From Limnobaculum xujianqingii (GTDB lineage: Bacteria; Pseudomonadota; Gammaproteobacteria; Enterobacterales; Enterobacteriaceae), in assembly GCF_013394855.1 (NCBI RefSeq), contig NZ_JABMLK010000001.1, positions 2,127,501 to 2,191,500 on the forward strand: a stretch of 64,000 bases of DNA, given 5' to 3'. The notes below the pieces were generated by a model. It searched no databases, was not told where the DNA came from, and worked only from the letters and a program-made list of their open reading frames with translations. Position numbers and translations under genes: made by a program. The number at the start of each line of letters is the position of its first letter. The first letter of the stretch is position 1. This document shows positions 45,844 to 55,996 of the stretch, piece after piece.

Positions 45844-46533
45844 TTATAACTGGCCATAATAAGCATTTGGACCATGTTTTCTCTGGAAATGCTTATTTAA
45901 TAAATAGTTATCTATTGGTCGTATATCAGGGTTAATGCTACAGGCAATCCAGGCCATTTTTGCCACCTCTTCCATAACTACTGCGTTATGTACTGCCTCC
46001 TCAGCATTTTTTCCCCAGCTAAAAGGACCATGCTGATACACAACAATACCTGGCGTGTATAAAGGGTTAGATTCGCCGACTGTTTCAATAATGACTTTTC
46101 CTGTATTGAGCTCGTACGCGTTATTTACCTCATTGGCGGTTAGTGCCCGAGTGCATAGAATATCGCCAGAAAAATAATCCGCGTGTGTTGTACCCAAAGC
46201 GGGTATTGGCATTCCTGCCTGCGCCCAAGCCGTTGCATATGTAGAATGAGTATGAACAATACCACCGAGTTGCTCATAGCGACGGTAAAGTTCAAGATGG
46301 GTAGAAGTATCAGAAGAGGGTTTATAGCGCCCTTCCACAACCTTCCCATGGAGATTGACCGTCACCATATCCTCAACTTTCATCTCTTGATAGGCTACAC
46401 CGCTGGGCTTAATCACCACCAGTTGCCGCTCACGATCGATAGCGCTAACGTTTCCCCAGGTAAAAGTCACCAGTCCATGGCGGGGCAGGTCCATATTTGC
46501 TTCATATACTTGCTGTTTTAACTGTTTCATCAT
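45844..46533 (-). CDS. ulaF: L-ribulose-5-phosphate 4-epimerase UlaF
   Basis: 229 residues of the class II aldolase/AraD family. Zinc ligands are in [15 protein letters not shown] and in the later HGPFSWG segment; THADYF is also conserved. It converts L-ribulose 5-phosphate to D-xylulose 5-phosphate, the last step of the anaerobic ascorbate route. The start ATG overlaps the ulaE stop (ATGA), so translation is coupled. Confidence 0.95.
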   Translation of the reverse strand: MMKQLKQQVYEANMDLPRHGLVTFTWGNVSAIDRERQLVVIKPSGVAYQEMKVEDMVTVNLHGKVVEGRYKPSSDTSTHLELYRRYEQLGGIVHTHSTYATAWAQAGMPIPALGTTHADYFSGDILCTRALTANEVNNAYELNTGKVIIETVGESNPLYTPGIVVYQHGPFSWGKNAEEAVHNAVVMEEVAKMAWIACSINPDIRPIDNYLLNKHFQRKHGPNAYYGQL

Positions 46534-47390
46534 GCAACAGCCTCCATCAACAAACCCGCATTTAGCATCCGTTGCTTAACCCAATCCCGTGCAGCTTTCA
46601 CTTCTTTCACGGGATCGGCTGCAGTTTCACTCCACATCTCAATTAAGTATGGCCCGCAGTAGCCACTCTCCTTTAATGTTCGGAAACAACGTTCAAAATC
46701 AACAACGCCAGTACCAAAAGGAACGTTTTTAAATACCCCGGGTAATGTGTCCTTAATATGTACAGCAACAATATGACCACTCCCTGCTTTCAGTTCCATC
46801 TGTACATCATTATCCCAGGCAGATAAATTGCCAATATCCGGATAGAGCTGAAACCATGGGTTATTCAAATAGTGGGCATATCCCATCGCTTTGCTGATAG
46901 AGTTCATCAAGGGATAATCCATAATCTCCATCGCCAGAGTCACTTGAGCGCGGCTAGCCATATCAACTGCCAGCTTCAAACCATCCCGAAAGCGCTCACG
47001 GGTTTCATCATTAGCTTGTTGATAATAAACATCATAACCAGCCAACTGAATTACCCGAATACCGACATCCTGCGCTAGTCGTATTGCTTTACGCATGATT
47101 TCTAACCCTTGATTGCGTATAGCATCATCTTCAGAACCAAGGGGAAAGCGACGGTGAGCACTCAAACACATAGAGGGAACGCGTATTCCCGTCATGGCAA
47201 TAGCATTAACCAACGACAAACGCTGCTCGCTACTCCAGTCAAGCCGGGCCAGTCGGGTATCACTTTCATCTACTGACATTTCAACAAAGTCGAACTCCAG
47301 TTCTGCCGCTAACTGCAGACGGTTTAACCAGTCTTCACCTGCGGGTAATGCTTTTTCGTAAATACCTAAAGGCACGGCTTTTTGCAGCAT
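46530..47390 (-). CDS. ulaE: L-ribulose-5-phosphate (xylulose-5-P) 3-epimerase UlaE
   Basis: 286 residues, a TIM-barrel of the xylose-isomerase-like family. The start [12 protein letters not shown] and metal-binding segments ([24 protein letters not shown]) match E. coli UlaE/SgaU. It converts L-xylulose 5-phosphate to L-ribulose 5-phosphate. It is nine bases after ulaD and overlaps ulaF by four. Confidence 0.95.
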   Translation of the reverse strand: MLQKAVPLGIYEKALPAGEDWLNRLQLAAELEFDFVEMSVDESDTRLARLDWSSEQRLSLVNAIAMTGIRVPSMCLSAHRRFPLGSEDDAIRNQGLEIMRKAIRLAQDVGIRVIQLAGYDVYYQQANDETRERFRDGLKLAVDMASRAQVTLAMEIMDYPLMNSISKAMGYAHYLNNPWFQLYPDIGNLSAWDNDVQMELKAGSGHIVAVHIKDTLPGVFKNVPFGTGVVDFERCFRTLKESGYCGPYLIEMWSETAADPVKEVKAARDWVKQRMLNAGLLMEAVA

Positions 47391-47399
47391 AGCGTTTCC

Positions 47400-48056
47400 T
47401 TAAGCCCAAATACGGGCGATTGAACGTTTAAACTGGCGGGCAGCCTCTACCGGATCGACGGCATCACGAATGCTACGACCAGCAATAAAGACATGAATAG
47501 GTATCCCTTTAAACAGAGGTAAATCGTCTAATGCCAGCCCTCCGGTCACCGTCACTTTAAAACCCATATCTGATAGCCGTTTAACAGCCTGAATATCTGC
47601 CTGACCCCAGGCTACTCCAGCGGCCTGAGCATCACGACTACGGTGATATACTACTTGTTGAATCCCTGCCTGATACCACTCCTGTGCCTGTTCCCAGGTC
47701 CAGTATCCGGTCAGTTCTATCTGAACATCACCACTAAACTCTTTTGCAACTTCCAGTGCACCTTTAGCCGTATTGATATCCGCACAGCAAATGACCGTAA
47801 CCCAATCGGCATTGGCCTCAAAACACATACGGGAGAGAATCTTACCGGCATCAGCAATCTTGGCATCGGCCAGGATAATTTTATGAGGATAAAGCGCTTT
47901 AAGATCGCGTACGGCACGAACCCCTTCGCCGACACAGAGAATGGTTCCCACCTCGATAATATCAACCTCTTCGGCAATCAGACGGGTAGTTTGGTAAGCA
48001 TGGTCTAATGTCTGGTTATCTAACGCAACCTGTAACATAGGTAAAGGATGATTCAT
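47400..48056 (-). CDS. ulaD: 3-keto-L-gulonate-6-phosphate decarboxylase UlaD
   Basis: 218 residues of the orotidine-decarboxylase superfamily. The metal/substrate motif DAKIADAG (Asp-x-Lys-x2-Asp), Glu36 in IIEVG and the YHRSRD segment with the catalytic His and Arg are intact. It makes L-xylulose 5-phosphate and CO2. It lies third from the end of the ula operon; the 48-bp gap after ulaC is the largest in the operon. Confidence 0.95.
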   Translation of the reverse strand: MNHPLPMLQVALDNQTLDHAYQTTRLIAEEVDIIEVGTILCVGEGVRAVRDLKALYPHKIILADAKIADAGKILSRMCFEANADWVTVICCADINTAKGALEVAKEFSGDVQIELTGYWTWEQAQEWYQAGIQQVVYHRSRDAQAAGVAWGQADIQAVKRLSDMGFKVTVTGGLALDDLPLFKGIPIHVFIAGRSIRDAVDPVEAARQFKRSIARIWA

Positions 48057-48104
48057 ATTTTTTCCTTTTAAATCAATAAATTTAATGTCATCACTACGGC
48101 GAAC

Positions 48105-48569
48105 CTAAGCATTCACCCTATCGATCAGTGCCAGCACCTCTTCAGAAGTTCGGCAAGCCCGTAAATGTTCAAAATTGGCGTCGTCTTCAAACAGATTAAC
48201 CACCTGCATAATCCCCACTTCCTGATGGGTATGCGCATCAACAGCCGCTAAGGTGATCAAAATATCAACCGGATCATTATCTTCATGATGAAAAACCAGC
48301 GGTTTTTTCAGCGTTACCAGAGCAAAACCCGTTTTCTTTACCCCTTCTTCAGGCCGCCCATGGGGCATCGCCAAACCGGGAGCAATAACAAAATAGGGGC
48401 CAAAACGCGCCACACCATCCAGAATGGCCTGATAATAACGAGGCTCTACAACATCAGCCTTCACCAGTAAATCAACACCAATCTTCACCGCCTCTTGCCA
48501 GTCATCGGCCTCTGCCTGCAGGCAAATAGAGTTATTCTCAGCCAGAGAGTCTCGTAACTTCATACTCAC
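48105..48569 (-). CDS. ulaC: Ascorbate PTS component EIIA (UlaC)
   Basis: 154 residues of the PTS EIIA mannitol/fructose-like family, with the phospho-His in [10 protein letters not shown]. It passes phosphate from HPr to UlaB. It is three bases after ulaB. The reading is complete and matches the expected length. Confidence 0.95.
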   Translation of the reverse strand: MSMKLRDSLAENNSICLQAEADDWQEAVKIGVDLLVKADVVEPRYYQAILDGVARFGPYFVIAPGLAMPHGRPEEGVKKTGFALVTLKKPLVFHHEDNDPVDILITLAAVDAHTHQEVGIMQVVNLFEDDANFEHLRACRTSEEVLALIDRVNA

Positions 48570-48572
48570 TCC

Positions 48573-48878
48573 CTATTTCATGTCCTGCGGGAAATGGGTT
48601 TGAATCACTTCCATTAATTTGGGTCCAAAATCGGCGGCTGATAGCATATTTCGCACACCGACCACATGCTTATTACCACTCACCGTGATTTCACTGGCGA
48701 CATGGGTAGAAGCAACAATAATGTCAGCTCCCCCTAACTCTGCTTTGTATTCACCTACCGCACAGCTATTAACCGAATGGTTAACACCTTGCTGCGTCAA
48801 AAACTGATCCACTTTCATTTTCATGATCATCGAGCTACCCTGCCCACAACCACATACTGCAAGAATGCGTACCGTCAT
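48573..48878 (-). CDS. ulaB: Ascorbate PTS component EIIB (UlaB)
   Basis: 101 residues. Phospho-Cys9 sits in the loop [11 protein letters not shown], as in lactose/galactitol-type EIIB proteins. It phosphorylates ascorbate as it enters through UlaA. Neighbours are 18 bp (ulaA) and 3 bp (ulaC) away. Confidence 0.95.
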   Translation of the reverse strand: MTVRILAVCGCGQGSSMIMKMKVDQFLTQQGVNHSVNSCAVGEYKAELGGADIIVASTHVASEITVSGNKHVVGVRNMLSAADFGPKLMEVIQTHFPQDMK

Positions 48879-48896
48879 AATTGGTTCTCCTATCAG

Positions 48897-50303
48897 TTAA
48901 CTGGCAGAATTTAATGAAGATTCTGTTAAGCGTTTTTCGGTATCTTCCTCAGCTCGTAGGCTGCGACCGGCAAAAAACATGTAAATCAGAGCAATAACAA
49001 TCACTACCCCCATAAACCACAGGCCCAGCGTTAACCCCTGCATTAGAGGCGGAGCTAAGATAGACCAGTCGGCCATCCCCATCCATGCACTCAACCCTGT
49101 TAACTTAACCGCCCATACGCAGCCAAAAATCTCAATCATTCCCATAACCAGACAGATCTTCAGTGCAGCACGCCATCCACCAAAGTGGTTGGCAAATACA
49201 CCGATAGTGGCATTAGAAAAGAACATGGGAATAAAGCCGGGAATAATCATGATGGAAGAACCTGCTGCTATCAGAATGGCTACCGCAATCAATTGGCCAA
49301 TCGTTCCCCACAGGAAGCCCCAAACCACAGCATTAGGAGCAAAGCTATAAATTGCAGCACAATCGATGGCCAGTACGGCGCCAGGAATCAGCCGCTGAGA
49401 GATTCCATTAAAAGCTTCAGATAGCTCGGCAACAAACATCCGAACGCCCTGAACGATAATGAAGATGGCTACTGCAAACTGAAAACCGGTTTGCAGAATA
49501 TAGATGCTCCAGTGCACCTTCCCTGCCATCTTTTGCACAGTATCAAGACCAAATGAGCAGAGAATGGCACCGAAAAACAGCGTCATCACAATTGCCGTAG
49601 AGACGATATTGTCGTGAAAGATATTCAGCCAGCCCGGAAGTTTTAAATCTTCAACGCTCTCGCCTTTTTTACCCAGATAGGGCGCTATTTTGTAGGCAAT
49701 CCAAGAGGCAAACTGTTGCTGATGACCAATAGAGAATCCACAGTTATCGGTCACTTCCTGAGTTGGTTTGAACATCATATTTGAGGTGATACCCCAATAC
49801 AGAGAAACCAACACTGAGGTGCAAAGAATGGTGGTCCACATCGGGTAACCGAGAATATAGAAGAATACAGCAATCAGCCCAGCCTGCTGAAACATGATAT
49901 GGCCCGTCAGCATGATGGTGCGAATACCCGTCACCCGACGCAGCAACACATAGGTGATATTTAATGCCAGCGCCAACAGCACGGCATAGCCAACCCAGCT
50001 GTAGGCATCCCCCATACGTTCTATTGTTGCCATCATTGAAGCATAGGTATCAGAAATCGCACCGTTAATGCCATAAACCTCCGACATCTTTGCAACGACA
50101 GGCTTAAAAGTGCTGGTCAAAATACCTGACCCAGCCTGCAGTAGCATGAAACCAATGATGGTTTTAATTGTTCCTTTGATGATCACCGTTGCGCTTTTAC
50201 GCAGCAGCAAATAGCCAAGACAAGTCACAATGCCCAGTAACAGCGGAGCATTAGTCATTACCTGATTAAAAAAGATGGTAAAAACGTTATAAAAGGTTTC
50301 CAT
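48897..50303 (-). CDS. ulaA: Ascorbate PTS permease EIIC (UlaA)
   Basis: 468 residues from ATG 50303, chosen for the GGAGTG site seven bases before it and agreement with the [18 protein letters not shown] start of E. coli UlaA; an ATG at 50315 is in frame but poorer. Eleven or so membrane segments; the GYGxx and [14 protein letters not shown] loops of the family are seen. It brings L-ascorbate into the cell as the 6-phosphate with UlaB and UlaC. It is first of the ulaABCDEF operon. Confidence 0.95.
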   Translation of the reverse strand: METFYNVFTIFFNQVMTNAPLLLGIVTCLGYLLLRKSATVIIKGTIKTIIGFMLLQAGSGILTSTFKPVVAKMSEVYGINGAISDTYASMMATIERMGDAYSWVGYAVLLALALNITYVLLRRVTGIRTIMLTGHIMFQQAGLIAVFFYILGYPMWTTILCTSVLVSLYWGITSNMMFKPTQEVTDNCGFSIGHQQQFASWIAYKIAPYLGKKGESVEDLKLPGWLNIFHDNIVSTAIVMTLFFGAILCSFGLDTVQKMAGKVHWSIYILQTGFQFAVAIFIIVQGVRMFVAELSEAFNGISQRLIPGAVLAIDCAAIYSFAPNAVVWGFLWGTIGQLIAVAILIAAGSSIMIIPGFIPMFFSNATIGVFANHFGGWRAALKICLVMGMIEIFGCVWAVKLTGLSAWMGMADWSILAPPLMQGLTLGLWFMGVVIVIALIYMFFAGRSLRAEEDTEKRLTESSLNSAS

Positions 50304-50402
50304 AAAGCACTCCATTCGGCTTTTGGCATACTCGTCACCTCTAATATTTCTAACTTAAGATGTGATATGCGAGCTGTGTTTATAATGCTCGACCACTCTA
50401 AC

Positions 50403-50437
50403 AATCAAATTTAATCACACAAAGATTAAATTTGATT
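50403..50437. promoter_or_regulatory. UlaR operator 1 (ulaA side)
   Basis: AATCAAATTTAATC (50403-50416) and GATTAAATTTGATT (50424-50437) form a perfect 14-bp inverted repeat with a seven-base spacer, about 100 bases before ulaA. A second site with identical spacing lies before ulaG. Assignment to UlaR is inference from position. Confidence 0.75.
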
Positions 50438-50440
50438 ATT

Positions 50441-50456
50441 TGTGAATAAGATCGCA
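50441..50456. promoter_or_regulatory. Candidate CRP site
   Basis: TGTGAATAAGATCGCA keeps TGTGA-N6-TCrCA with one mismatch from the CRP consensus, beside operator 1. The E. coli ula promoters are cAMP-CRP dependent. Confidence 0.5.
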
Positions 50457-50652
50457 ACTTAGTTTTTTGTCGTAATCATTTCATTTACCAATAAATCAAT
50501 ATAATCACTTTCTCCTTTATTTACATACAAATAAATTAAATCCCCCATCCAATCCCCAAAAAACAAGCAGAGAAAACAGACTAAGTCAGGAGATAAATCA
50601 TAAAAAACATGGTTCCCATTCTCATTAGTTAATGATAGATTTATCACAAACA

Positions 50653-50687
50653 ATCTTAATTAATCTTTTTGTGATTAATTTTGATTA
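50653..50687. promoter_or_regulatory. UlaR operator 2 (ulaG side)
   Basis: AATCTTAATTAATC (50653-50666) and GATTAATTTTGATT (50674-50687), 12 of 14 paired, spacer again seven bases. It lies 45 bases before the ulaG start. The gap from 50457 to 50652 shows no clear gene. Confidence 0.7.
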
Positions 50688-50731
50688 ATATGAAATGCAA
50701 CATGCATCAATCATTATTGGGAGTCATCGCC

Positions 50732-51796
50732 ATGAGTAAAATTGCAAATATCACCCGTGAATCCTGGGTTCTGAATACTTTTCCGGAGTGGGGAACCTGG
50801 CTGAATGAAGAAATTGAACAAGAGATTGTCGCTCCAGGAACTTTTGCTATGTGGTGGCTGGGTTGTACTGGTATCTGGTTGAAATCTCAGGGAGAGGCAA
50901 ATATATGTGTCGATTTCTGGTGCGGTACTGGTAAACAAAACCATAGTAGCCCACTGATGAAAACAGGCCATCAAATGCAGCGGATGGCTGGAGTAAAAAA
51001 ACTACAGCCAAACCTGCGTACTGCACCATTTGTGCTCGACCCTTTCGCTATTCGTAAGATCGATGCTGTTTTATCTACCCACGATCATAATGACCATATT
51101 GACGTCAACGTTGCCGCAGCTGTGATGCAAAACTGTGATAGTTCTGTTCCGTTTATCGGCCCACAAACCTGCGTTGATATTTGGGTTGGATGGGGAGTAC
51201 CGCGCGAACGCTGCATAGTGGTAAAACCGGGTGATGTGATAAAGATAAAAGATACAGAGATTCACGCCCTTGATGCTTTTGACAGAACGGCACTGATTAC
51301 TCTCCCCGCAGATGAAAAAGCCGCTGGCGTACTGCCTGATGGTATGGATAAACGGGCCGTTAACTACCTGTTTAAAACTCCCGGAGGTAATCTGTACCAT
51401 AGTGGTGATTCACACTATTCAAACTATTATGCCAGGCATGGTAATGACTATCAGATCGATGTTGCACTGGGTTCTTATGGTGAAAACCCTCGGGGTATAA
51501 CGGATAAAATGACCAGTGCCGATATTTTGCGTATGGCTGAATCACTAAATACTAAAGTAGTTATTCCCTTCCATCATGATATCTGGTCAAACTTTCAGGC
51601 CGACCCTCAAGAAATTCGCGTACTGTGGGATATGAAAAAAGACCGATTGAAATATGGGTTTAAGCCCTATATCTGGCAGGTAGGAGGCAAATTTGTCTGG
51701 CCACAGGATAAGGACGATTTTGAATATCACTACCCACGCGGCTTTGATGACTGCTTTACTATAGAGCCAGATTTACCATTTAAGTCATTCCTGTAA
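50732..51796 (+). CDS. ulaG: L-ascorbate-6-phosphate lactonase UlaG
   Basis: 354 residues from ATG 50732 (GGGAG eight bases upstream), the same length as E. coli UlaG; in-frame starts from 50681 lie inside operator 2. Metallo-beta-lactamase fold with THDHNDHID as the metal motif, and later HSGDSHYSN and PFHHDIW. It opens the lactone of ascorbate 6-phosphate to 3-keto-L-gulonate 6-phosphate. It is divergent from ulaA and followed by ulaR. Confidence 0.96.
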   Translation: MSKIANITRESWVLNTFPEWGTWLNEEIEQEIVAPGTFAMWWLGCTGIWLKSQGEANICVDFWCGTGKQNHSSPLMKTGHQMQRMAGVKKLQPNLRTAPFVLDPFAIRKIDAVLSTHDHNDHIDVNVAAAVMQNCDSSVPFIGPQTCVDIWVGWGVPRERCIVVKPGDVIKIKDTEIHALDAFDRTALITLPADEKAAGVLPDGMDKRAVNYLFKTPGGNLYHSGDSHYSNYYARHGNDYQIDVALGSYGENPRGITDKMTSADILRMAESLNTKVVIPFHHDIWSNFQADPQEIRVLWDMKKDRLKYGFKPYIWQVGGKFVWPQDKDDFEYHYPRGFDDCFTIEPDLPFKSFL

Positions 51797-51908
51797 TAAC
51801 TTAGCTTTCAGTAGCCGGGCATTACCCGGCTTTCATCCTGTTGGCGATAGGATAAAATGTTTTTTTCAAATATAATCATCAAATCGTCATCAGACATCTG
51901 GATTTTTC

Positions 51909-52664
51909 ATGACAGAATCACAACGACATCAGATTTTACTGGAAATGCTACAACAGACTGGCTTTGTTACTGTAGAGCAAGTCATCGAACGTTTAGATAT
52001 TTCTCCTGCTACCGCGCGCCGGGACATTAATAAACTGGGAGATAGCGGTAAATTAAAGAAAGTGCGCAATGGCGCAGAAGTTATCAGCCAAAATCGCGTG
52101 GCCTGGACGCCAATGAATATTCATCAGGTACAGAACCATGAAGAGAAAGTCCGTATTGCCAAAGCCGCTTCCCGTTTAGTACAACCGGGAGAAAGTGTAG
52201 TGATTAACTGCGGTTCTACCGCTTTTTTATTGGGGCGTGAAATTTGCGGTAAAGATGCGCAAATCATCACCAACTATTTGCCACTGGCAAACTTTTTGAT
52301 TGAGCAAGAGCACGATAGCGTGGTCATTATGGGCGGGCAATACAATAAAAGTCAGGCCATTACCCTTGCCCCACAAGACGGTGATGCATCGCTGTATGCT
52401 GGCCACTGGATGTTTACCAGCGGTAAAGGATTAACGGCTGAAGGTCTGTATAAAACAGATATGCTAACTGCCATGGCAGAGCAAAAAATGCTGAACTATG
52501 TCGGTAAATTAGTGGTACTGGTGGACAGCAGTAAAGTGGGTCAACGAGCAGGAATGCTGTTTAGTCGGGCAGAGCAGATCGATATGGTGATCACCGGTAA
52601 AGAAGCCAACCATGAAGTCATTGAACAGCTTAAAACTCAAGGTGTACAGGTCATATTGGTATAA
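51909..52664 (+). CDS. ulaR: DeoR-family repressor UlaR
   Basis: 251 residues: a DeoR helix-turn-helix ([19 protein letters not shown], about 20-40) and a sugar-phosphate-sensing domain (about 75-240). It represses the ula genes until L-ascorbate 6-phosphate binds. It follows ulaG by 112 bp and may share its transcript. Its probable operators are the two inverted repeats between ulaA and ulaG. Confidence 0.95.
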   Translation: MTESQRHQILLEMLQQTGFVTVEQVIERLDISPATARRDINKLGDSGKLKKVRNGAEVISQNRVAWTPMNIHQVQNHEEKVRIAKAASRLVQPGESVVINCGSTAFLLGREICGKDAQIITNYLPLANFLIEQEHDSVVIMGGQYNKSQAITLAPQDGDASLYAGHWMFTSGKGLTAEGLYKTDMLTAMAEQKMLNYVGKLVVLVDSSKVGQRAGMLFSRAEQIDMVITGKEANHEVIEQLKTQGVQVILV

Positions 52665-52675
52665 ATCTTGATAGT

Positions 52676-52728
52676 CTCCGGCCTGGCAAATCCATTATAT
52701 CTACAGATTGCTTTACGGCCGGAATACC
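52676..52728 (+). repeat. Solitary distal hairpin of the structured repeat
   Basis: TCTCCGGCC and GGCCGGAATACC flank a 33-base loop right after the ulaR stop. This is the second part of the 17777/30536/55793 element without its first part. It may serve as the ulaR terminator or be a separate mobile unit. Confidence 0.6.
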
Positions 52729-52766
52729 TATTAAAACAGCGCTCCGTCATGTTTTTCTGTATGTAG

Positions 52767-54221
52767 TTAAACCAGAAATAACGTCGCCAGCCCAAGAAAA
52801 ATAAAAAAGCCGCCGGTATCTGTAATGGCGGTAATCATCACGCTGGAACCAATTGCCGGATCTTTCCCCAACCGGTTCATGGTGATTGGAATAGTTACCC
52901 CCATTAAGGCTGCCAGCAGTAAATTCAGTAACATTGCCAGCGTCATTACCCCCCCCATTAACGGGTTACCGTATAACAGCCAGGTGATCCCACCCATGAC
53001 GCCCCCCCAAACGAGGCCGTTAATCACAGCAACACCCAGCTCACGCAACAGCATAAATGGCATATCTTCGGAACGAATATGGTGTAAGGCCAATGCTCGC
53101 ACAATCATGGTAATCGTCTGATTACCGGTGTTACCACCAATACCGGCAACAATCGGCATTAACGTTGCCAACGCTACCAGTTCAGAGATAGTTCCTTCAA
53201 ACAACCCAATTACCCGTGATGCAATAAAAGCGGTACAGAGGTTAATTGCCAGCCAGGCTGAACGTTGACGGACTGAAGTCAGAATCGGGGCAAAAATATC
53301 CTCTTTCTCACTTAAGCCCCCCATACGGCGCAAATCATTGTCACTTTCTTCAATGACCACGTTAACCACATCTTCTACGGTTAAACGCCCAATCAATTTG
53401 TTTTGATGATTCACTACTGCGGCGCTGATCAGGTTATAACGTTCGAAAGCACCAGCCGCCTCTTCAGCATTATCGTCAGGTAAAAAGGTGAGTGGTTCGG
53501 TATGCATCAACGCAGAAACTTTTGTTTCCGGCGTATGCAATAAAATATCGGTAATCAGTAACTCACCCATCAGGCGATTTTCCCTATCGATAACAAACAG
53601 CTTATCGGTAGAGTCCGCAATGGTTTTACGCTTTTGCAAAAAGCGCAGTACTGTAGCTAGTGATATATCATCACGAATGGCTATCAGCTCAAAATCCATC
53701 AGGGCACCGACTTTATCCCTACCCAGATGAATCACTTCACTGATTCTGGCTCGTTGATGTGCATCCAGAGATGCCAATAACTGTTCAACCAGATCGCGAG
53801 GGAGATGACCAGCCAGATAGGCTTGTTCATTCAAATCCAGATGCTGTAGCGCCGACAATAACTGGCGGTCGCTCATATCCTCAATCAGACTATCCCAAAC
53901 GGCATCCGATGCTTCAATCAGCGTTTTACCGCGTTTTTTATCGCTCAACAGAGACCAGATAGCCTGACGTTTGCTCTTTGGCAGTGACTCCAGCAAATCC
54001 GCAAGGTCAGCAGCATGTAGCTTATTGGCCAGCTGTCGAAGCTCATGCACGCCTTTCATCAACGAAGGATCAGACAAACTGGAGGATTGCTTACCGTAAT
54101 CAATCGCCGCCACCAGCAAATGATCGGACAATAAGTGCATTATCCGCTGGCGACTATGCTCCAGTTTTGAACCGGTCATTTTTTCATTATGTACCTGGTT
54201 ACTACTTTCATTTTGCATCAT
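52767..54221 (-). CDS. mgtE: Magnesium transporter MgtE
   Basis: 484 residues. An N-terminal helical superhelix (about 40-150, with LADLLESLPKSKRQAIW), two CBS domains (about 160-290), and a five-helix membrane domain (about 310-484, with GGNTGNQ and ITDTGGFFIFL) are in the standard MgtE order. It is a magnesium-gated channel for Mg2+ uptake. Two Met codons start the frame; the ribosome site is poor. It is isolated and runs towards ulaR. Confidence 0.93.
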   Translation of the reverse strand: MMQNESSNQVHNEKMTGSKLEHSRQRIMHLLSDHLLVAAIDYGKQSSSLSDPSLMKGVHELRQLANKLHAADLADLLESLPKSKRQAIWSLLSDKKRGKTLIEASDAVWDSLIEDMSDRQLLSALQHLDLNEQAYLAGHLPRDLVEQLLASLDAHQRARISEVIHLGRDKVGALMDFELIAIRDDISLATVLRFLQKRKTIADSTDKLFVIDRENRLMGELLITDILLHTPETKVSALMHTEPLTFLPDDNAEEAAGAFERYNLISAAVVNHQNKLIGRLTVEDVVNVVIEESDNDLRRMGGLSEKEDIFAPILTSVRQRSAWLAINLCTAFIASRVIGLFEGTISELVALATLMPIVAGIGGNTGNQTITMIVRALALHHIRSEDMPFMLLRELGVAVINGLVWGGVMGGITWLLYGNPLMGGVMTLAMLLNLLLAALMGVTIPITMNRLGKDPAIGSSVMITAITDTGGFFIFLGLATLFLV

Positions 54222-54562
54222 AAAAATGGTGACTCTACCGCTGTAAATTCATTACCCAAGACCTTACTACTAAGTCATTGTTATCAGGCTGGGCGATCAA
54301 TAGTGCATTACCATAACGCTTTTCAATATAAATAGTAGTGAATGATTGGGATTAATCCGCTTGAAAAGTCAGATTAATTTTTCTCAGGCTGAAAAAGAGA
54401 GCAGATTCTCCTACCCCAAAAGAGGTGAATTGAGCCTTAATGTCAGCAAACCCGATCTATCTCAATAAACATGCATTTATGATGCAATATTCTTGCCTGA
54501 TACCCCTGTTTCACTCTGATTAACCGGATGCCCGTATCCATTGCTGCTTGTGCCAGGTGATT
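54222..54562. promoter_or_regulatory. Divergent promoter region, mgtE / polyferredoxin
   Basis: 341 bases with no open frame of note. It must contain promoters for both genes. I cannot recognise a magnesium-sensing leader or an FNR box with confidence. Confidence 0.35.
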
Positions 54563-55720
54563 ATGAAAAGTCTTCCCCAACACCAGTCAGAATCTGATGT
54601 TCATGTTTTATGTTCAACCGATGACATAGAGCAAGCTGCTTCCCGCTCCCGTATAAAATTGGTTCGCCGTCCGGGTACCGTGGCGGGTAAGCTGCCCTGG
54701 AATGATGTCCGGAATAGCAAGCTTTGGCGACATAGTGCACAGTTTATTTTTGTGCTGATTAATATCTATATCTGTACCACTTTCTACTTTTGGGTAAGAT
54801 TTTATGAGACTGGCGGTGCCACGACGTATGTGCCCCGTCCGGCAGGAATTGAAGGCTGGTTGCCAATAGCAGGTTTGATGAACCTGAAGTACACGTTAGA
54901 AACCTGGAATATCCCCCCCATTCATGCAGCATCAATGCTGTTATTACTGGCTTTTTTATTGATGGCGCTCCTGCTTAAAAAGGCCTTTTGTTCATGGTTA
55001 TGTCCGGTGGGTACGCTATCGGAAATGTCAGGTAAGTTAGGGAAAAAGCTGTTTGGCCAAACGTTCTTACCACCACGCTGGTTAGATATCCCTTTGCGCA
55101 GCTTGAAGTATCTGTTATTGGGCTTTTTTCTGTATCTGGTAATTCCAATGCCAGTAAGAGCTATTCAGGCATTTTTGATGTCTCCTTATGGCTTGATTGC
55201 TGATGTGAAAATGCTGAACTTCTTCCGTTTTATCGGGGAAACTACTTTAATTTCAGTTATTGTGCTGATATTTGGCAGCCTGTTTATTCAAAACCTGTGG
55301 TGTCGTTATCTTTGTCCATACGGTGCATTATTGGGGCTATTTTCGTTATTTTCACCGTTTAAAATTCGCCGTAATGTGGAAAGCTGCATTGACTGCGGTA
55401 AATGCGCCAAGGCCTGCCCTTCACGTATTCCCGTCGATCGCTTAATTCAGGTTCGCACTGTGGAATGTACTGCCTGTATGAGCTGCGTCGAATCCTGTCC
55501 GGCAAAAGATACTTTAGTGTTTTCGGTAGCTAAACCAACGGGAGCTCCGGGTCAAACTCGCGCCAGAGGAATTTCCGGTATGATGGTGGCATTGCTGTTA
55601 ACGCTTATTCTGGGGGGAACCATTGGTTATGCTAAATATGCAGGCCACTGGGAAACCAACCTGCCAGAACAGTTTTACTATCGTTTAATACCTGATAGCC
55701 AGATGCTGGGGCATCCCTGA
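54563..55720 (+). CDS. 4Fe-4S binding membrane protein, NapH/CcoG-like
   Basis: 385 residues from ATG 54563 (AGGTG close upstream). Five or six membrane segments carry the CSWLCPVGTL and CRYLCPYGAL motifs, and a cytosolic ferredoxin domain near residues 275-325 has CIDCGKCAKACP and CTACMSCVESCP, binding two 4Fe-4S clusters. This is the polyferredoxin plan of COG0348 (NapH, NosR, CcoG), which pass electrons between quinol and periplasmic or cytosolic partners. No nap, nos or cco genes are nearby, so the partner is unknown. Confidence 0.85.
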   Translation: MKSLPQHQSESDVHVLCSTDDIEQAASRSRIKLVRRPGTVAGKLPWNDVRNSKLWRHSAQFIFVLINIYICTTFYFWVRFYETGGATTYVPRPAGIEGWLPIAGLMNLKYTLETWNIPPIHAASMLLLLAFLLMALLLKKAFCSWLCPVGTLSEMSGKLGKKLFGQTFLPPRWLDIPLRSLKYLLLGFFLYLVIPMPVRAIQAFLMSPYGLIADVKMLNFFRFIGETTLISVIVLIFGSLFIQNLWCRYLCPYGALLGLFSLFSPFKIRRNVESCIDCGKCAKACPSRIPVDRLIQVRTVECTACMSCVESCPAKDTLVFSVAKPTGAPGQTRARGISGMMVALLLTLILGGTIGYAKYAGHWETNLPEQFYYRLIPDSQMLGHP

Positions 55721-55792
55721 TAGATAAACAAAGCCCGCCGATTAGAGAGCTCTGAGGCTTCTGACAAATCTAATAAATCCGCATTTATGCAT

Positions 55793-55940
55793 ATTCCGGC
55801 CGTAAAAATAATGTGCTTATGTCTGCATCAGTAACGGTCGGTAAACCCTCTGTACTCAGCTACAGAGCGCGTTGGGCCTGGCCGGGTTAGGGGCGCTTCG
55901 TTGGCTTACGCCAAGTCGACCCCAACACCCGTCCCTCCCA
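55793..55940 (-). repeat. Dispersed structured repeat, copy 3 (inverted)
   Basis: The element lies on the minus strand. Its second helix is CGGGT (55927-55931 on the plus strand as ACCCG) paired with ACCCG (55883-55887); GGGG/CCCC, TCG/CGA and the apical hairpin TTGGC-GTAA-GCCAA (55901-55914) are kept, as is the distal hairpin near 55796-55840. It lies in the 3' region of uxaC in the sense orientation. Confidence 0.8.
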
Positions 55941-55996
55941 ACGATTAGCAATCTTAAAGTACTAAACTGAACGATAAAGCTTTGTCATTAATCCTC

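Noticed and set aside
50459..50653. 64-residue gene between ulaA and ulaG
   Set aside because: No ribosome site and no recognisable protein; it lies in the control region.
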